From Virgibacillus proomii (GTDB lineage Bacteria; Bacillota; Bacilli; Bacillales; Amphibacillaceae), in the NCBI RefSeq assembly GCF_018916875.1, contig NZ_JAHLNO010000019.1, positions 806,001 to 870,000 on the forward strand: a stretch of 64,000 nt of DNA. Direction: 5' to 3'. Below are positions 62,514 through 64,000 of the stretch, piece by piece. The position numbers and the translations under genes were made by a program. Within the stretch, counting starts at the first letter, position 1. Every line of letters starts with the position of its first letter. A model generated the notes under the pieces. It had not been told where the DNA came from, did no database searches, and worked only from the letters and a program-made list of their open reading frames with translations.

Positions 62514-63755
62514 GTGGCTTTAATTAAAGAAGAAACAAATACGGTTTCTAAAGAAAAGGTAGAATTAAATAAACCACAGCAGACATTAGTGTTAAGTGGT
62601 CTAACGGTAACGGCAATTTTATTCGTGTATTTATTGATAACACAATCTATCATTCAACCATTGTTGCTTATTATTGGCACATTACTAGGATTTACACTGT
62701 TTCATGCTCGGTTTGGTTTTACCTCTGCCTTTAGACGATTTATGTCAGTTGGAAATGGTCAAGCGCTGCGTTCTCATATGCTTATGTTGGCTGTTGCCGT
62801 TACTTTATTTGCTCCCATTTTAGCATACGGTTATTCTTTTTTTGGAACAGAAGTTAGCGGTTATGTTTCTCCTGTAGGAGTTAGCCTTATCGTAGGAGCG
62901 TTTATCTTTGGTATCGGTATGCAGCTTGGGGGAGGGTGTGCTTCGGGAACCTTGTATGCGGTTGGCGGGGGTCGATCGGTTATGTTTATAACGCTTTTCT
63001 TCTTTATTATTGGTTCAACCATTGGAGCGAAACATCTTCCGTTTTGGACAAACGAACTTCCAAGTTTGGGTAAGATTTCTCTAGCAACTTCGACCGGATT
63101 AGGATATGGTGGGGCATGGGTATTATCCCTTGCTATTTTTGGGCTTATTGCGTGGTTTACCATCATTGTTGAACGAAAAAAGAAAGCTCCTAAAATGGCT
63201 TCGTTACCTTCTGCACAAGGGTGGAGACGAATTTGTCGAGGTTCATGGCCATTATTTGCAGCTGCTATTGTATTAGCAGTTTTAAATGCACTTACGCTAA
63301 TGACCCGTGGTACGCCATGGGGGATCACTTCTGCATTTGCATTGTGGGGGTCGAAATTAGCACAATTATTTGGAGTCGATGTAGCAAGTTGGGGATATTG
63401 GCAAGGGGAAAATGCTGAAATTTTACAAACTTCGATATTTGCTGATTCTACCACTGTATTAAATTTTGGAGTTGTCCTTGGTGCATTTATCGCTTCAGCT
63501 CTAGGTGGACTATTTCAGTTTACGAGATTAAATGCTAAAAATGCAGCTGCATCAGTTATTGGCGGGCTGCTAATGGGATATGGGGCAAGGCTCGCCTTTG
63601 GTTGTAATATTGGTGCTTATTTTGGAGGAATTGCTTCATTTAGCTTACATGGATATATTTGGGGAATTTTGGCTTTAGCAGGCACATTTATTGCACTATA
63701 TCTTCGACCGATGTTTGGTTTGTCGGTTCCAAAATCAAATGATTCTTTTTGCTGA
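62514..63755 (+). CDS. YeeE/YedE-family transporter (thiosulfate/sulfur-compound uptake)
   Basis: A 413-residue protein with about 10-12 helices in two homologous halves, each with the family's Cys motif: MQLGGGCASGTLYAVGGG and LAFGCNIGAYFGGIASF. The Cys residues relay thiosulfate through the YeeE (TsuA) pore. GTG 62514 is the best start (AGGAG 8 nt ahead); GTG 62505 abuts the Shine-Dalgarno and TTG 62511 is close behind. A paired TusA-like protein is not seen within the window. Some relatives act on selenium or other sulfur species. Confidence 0.9.
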   Translation: MALIKEETNTVSKEKVELNKPQQTLVLSGLTVTAILFVYLLITQSIIQPLLLIIGTLLGFTLFHARFGFTSAFRRFMSVGNGQALRSHMLMLAVAVTLFAPILAYGYSFFGTEVSGYVSPVGVSLIVGAFIFGIGMQLGGGCASGTLYAVGGGRSVMFITLFFFIIGSTIGAKHLPFWTNELPSLGKISLATSTGLGYGGAWVLSLAIFGLIAWFTIIVERKKKAPKMASLPSAQGWRRICRGSWPLFAAAIVLAVLNALTLMTRGTPWGITSAFALWGSKLAQLFGVDVASWGYWQGENAEILQTSIFADSTTVLNFGVVLGAFIASALGGLFQFTRLNAKNAAASVIGGLLMGYGARLAFGCNIGAYFGGIASFSLHGYIWGILALAGTFIALYLRPMFGLSVPKSNDSFC

Positions 63756-63762
63756 TGAAACG

Positions 63763-63800
63763 TCGCCGAATAGAAGTAAATCTGGTTCAGCGGTTTTTTA
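63763..63800 (+). terminator. Terminator after the YeeE gene
   Basis: CGCCGAA and TTCAGCG form a stem with one mismatch around a loop of about 15 nt, followed by a T6 run at about 63794-63799. Confidence 0.6.
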
Positions 63801-63851
63801 GTTGTCTAGGGTATAATATTCGTTTTCACCTAATGTATATCTATATCTTTT

Positions 63852-63922
63852 TGAAAGTAGTTCGGCTAGCTTATCATTCATGTTGCAGAAAACTTCGCTA
63901 TTCTTCCTACGATAAGTATGAT
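63852..63922 (+). repeat. R3 repeat, copy 4, left end only
   Basis: GTTCGGCTAGCTTATCATT, then AACTTCGCTATTCTTCCTACGATAAGT match the start of R3, after which similarity stops. The window ends soon after, with no further gene visible. Confidence 0.55.
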
Positions 63923-64000
63923 GGTGTAAGAAAGGAAATGGTGAAACTTGCTATCGGTTCAAACGATATTTTATATCCTCCGTCTATCAGGATGTTCATG

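Noticed and set aside
1..64000. tRNA, rRNA, phage structural genes, restriction-modification or toxin-antitoxin systems
   Set aside because: Looked for on both strands; no cloverleaf-type sequence, conserved rRNA segment, or recognisable gene of these classes was found.

Overview
The window is from a low-GC Gram-positive, spore-forming, halophilic or halotolerant Bacillaceae chromosome, most like the Virgibacillus/Oceanobacillus/Lentibacillus group. This is inferred from gene content: spore photoproduct lyase (splAB), ectoine synthesis (ectABC), an HMG-CoA synthase of the mevalonate pathway, strong AGGAGG ribosome binding sites, frequent TTG/GTG starts and AT-rich DNA. No rRNA, tRNA or CRISPR array was seen.

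Layout. 1-2.2 kb: an acyltransferase fragment and an MFS transporter. 2.6-16.4 kb: an aromatic catabolic block, with a divergent LysR regulator, hpaB-hpaC-hpaE-hpaD, a DapA-family aldolase, split hpaG1/hpaG2, hpaF, a GntR regulator and a TRAP transporter (dctPQM). Together these would import 4-hydroxyphenylacetate or a relative and cleave it to central metabolites. No separate hydratase (HpaH) or HpaI-type aldolase is present, so the DapA-like enzyme may do both steps. 16.5-18 kb: two decayed genes, a LOV-STAS blue-light receptor and queC. 18.3-34.2 kb: mvaS, a CoxG-like protein, an ABC exporter, Hsp20, a permease plus amidohydrolase, ectABC, an HD hydrolase, a TetR/SMR efflux operon and a phosphoesterase. 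34.5-39.3 kb: an interrupted lipid II flippase gene (amj), then a TIM-barrel/AraC fusion regulator upstream of a Tm-1-like/PEP-hydrolase-like operon. 39.4-45.5 kb: splAB, a ZIP transporter, pabA/pabBC and two pseudogenes. 46-50 kb: wreckage of a conjugative or integrative element (serine recombinase, VirD4/TraG fragment). 50-57.5 kb: accessory genes, including a high-GC HTTM membrane protein and a compact candidate RiPP locus (27-aa peptide, two SagB-like oxidoreductases, MFS exporter). 58-61.4 kb: two decayed IS3-family elements. 62.5-63.8 kb: a YeeE/YedE sulfur-compound transporter.

Three families of short structured repeats run through the window, called R1, R2 and R3 here. R1 (about 95 bp, five copies) has landed inside amj and inside an IS3 transposase. 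R2 (about 140-190 bp, hairpins at both ends) behaves like a non-autonomous IS200/IS605-type element: it follows TTTAT, and two R2-related copies sit inside R3 repeats whose uninterrupted form is also present. These two inserted copies carry tandem arrays of a 60-bp hairpin unit. Four regular R2 copies lie just upstream of, and in the same orientation as, metabolic or transport genes, so a regulatory role cannot be excluded.

The most interesting unexplained system is the locus at 53.35-57.46 kb. A tiny acidic peptide gene sits behind a promoter with a perfect -10, no -35, and four operator-like repeats exactly 27 bp apart. A perfect hairpin and then two tandem SagB-type flavoenzymes follow, with no YcaO cyclodehydratase nearby. 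All functions are assigned from reading motifs; no database search was run.
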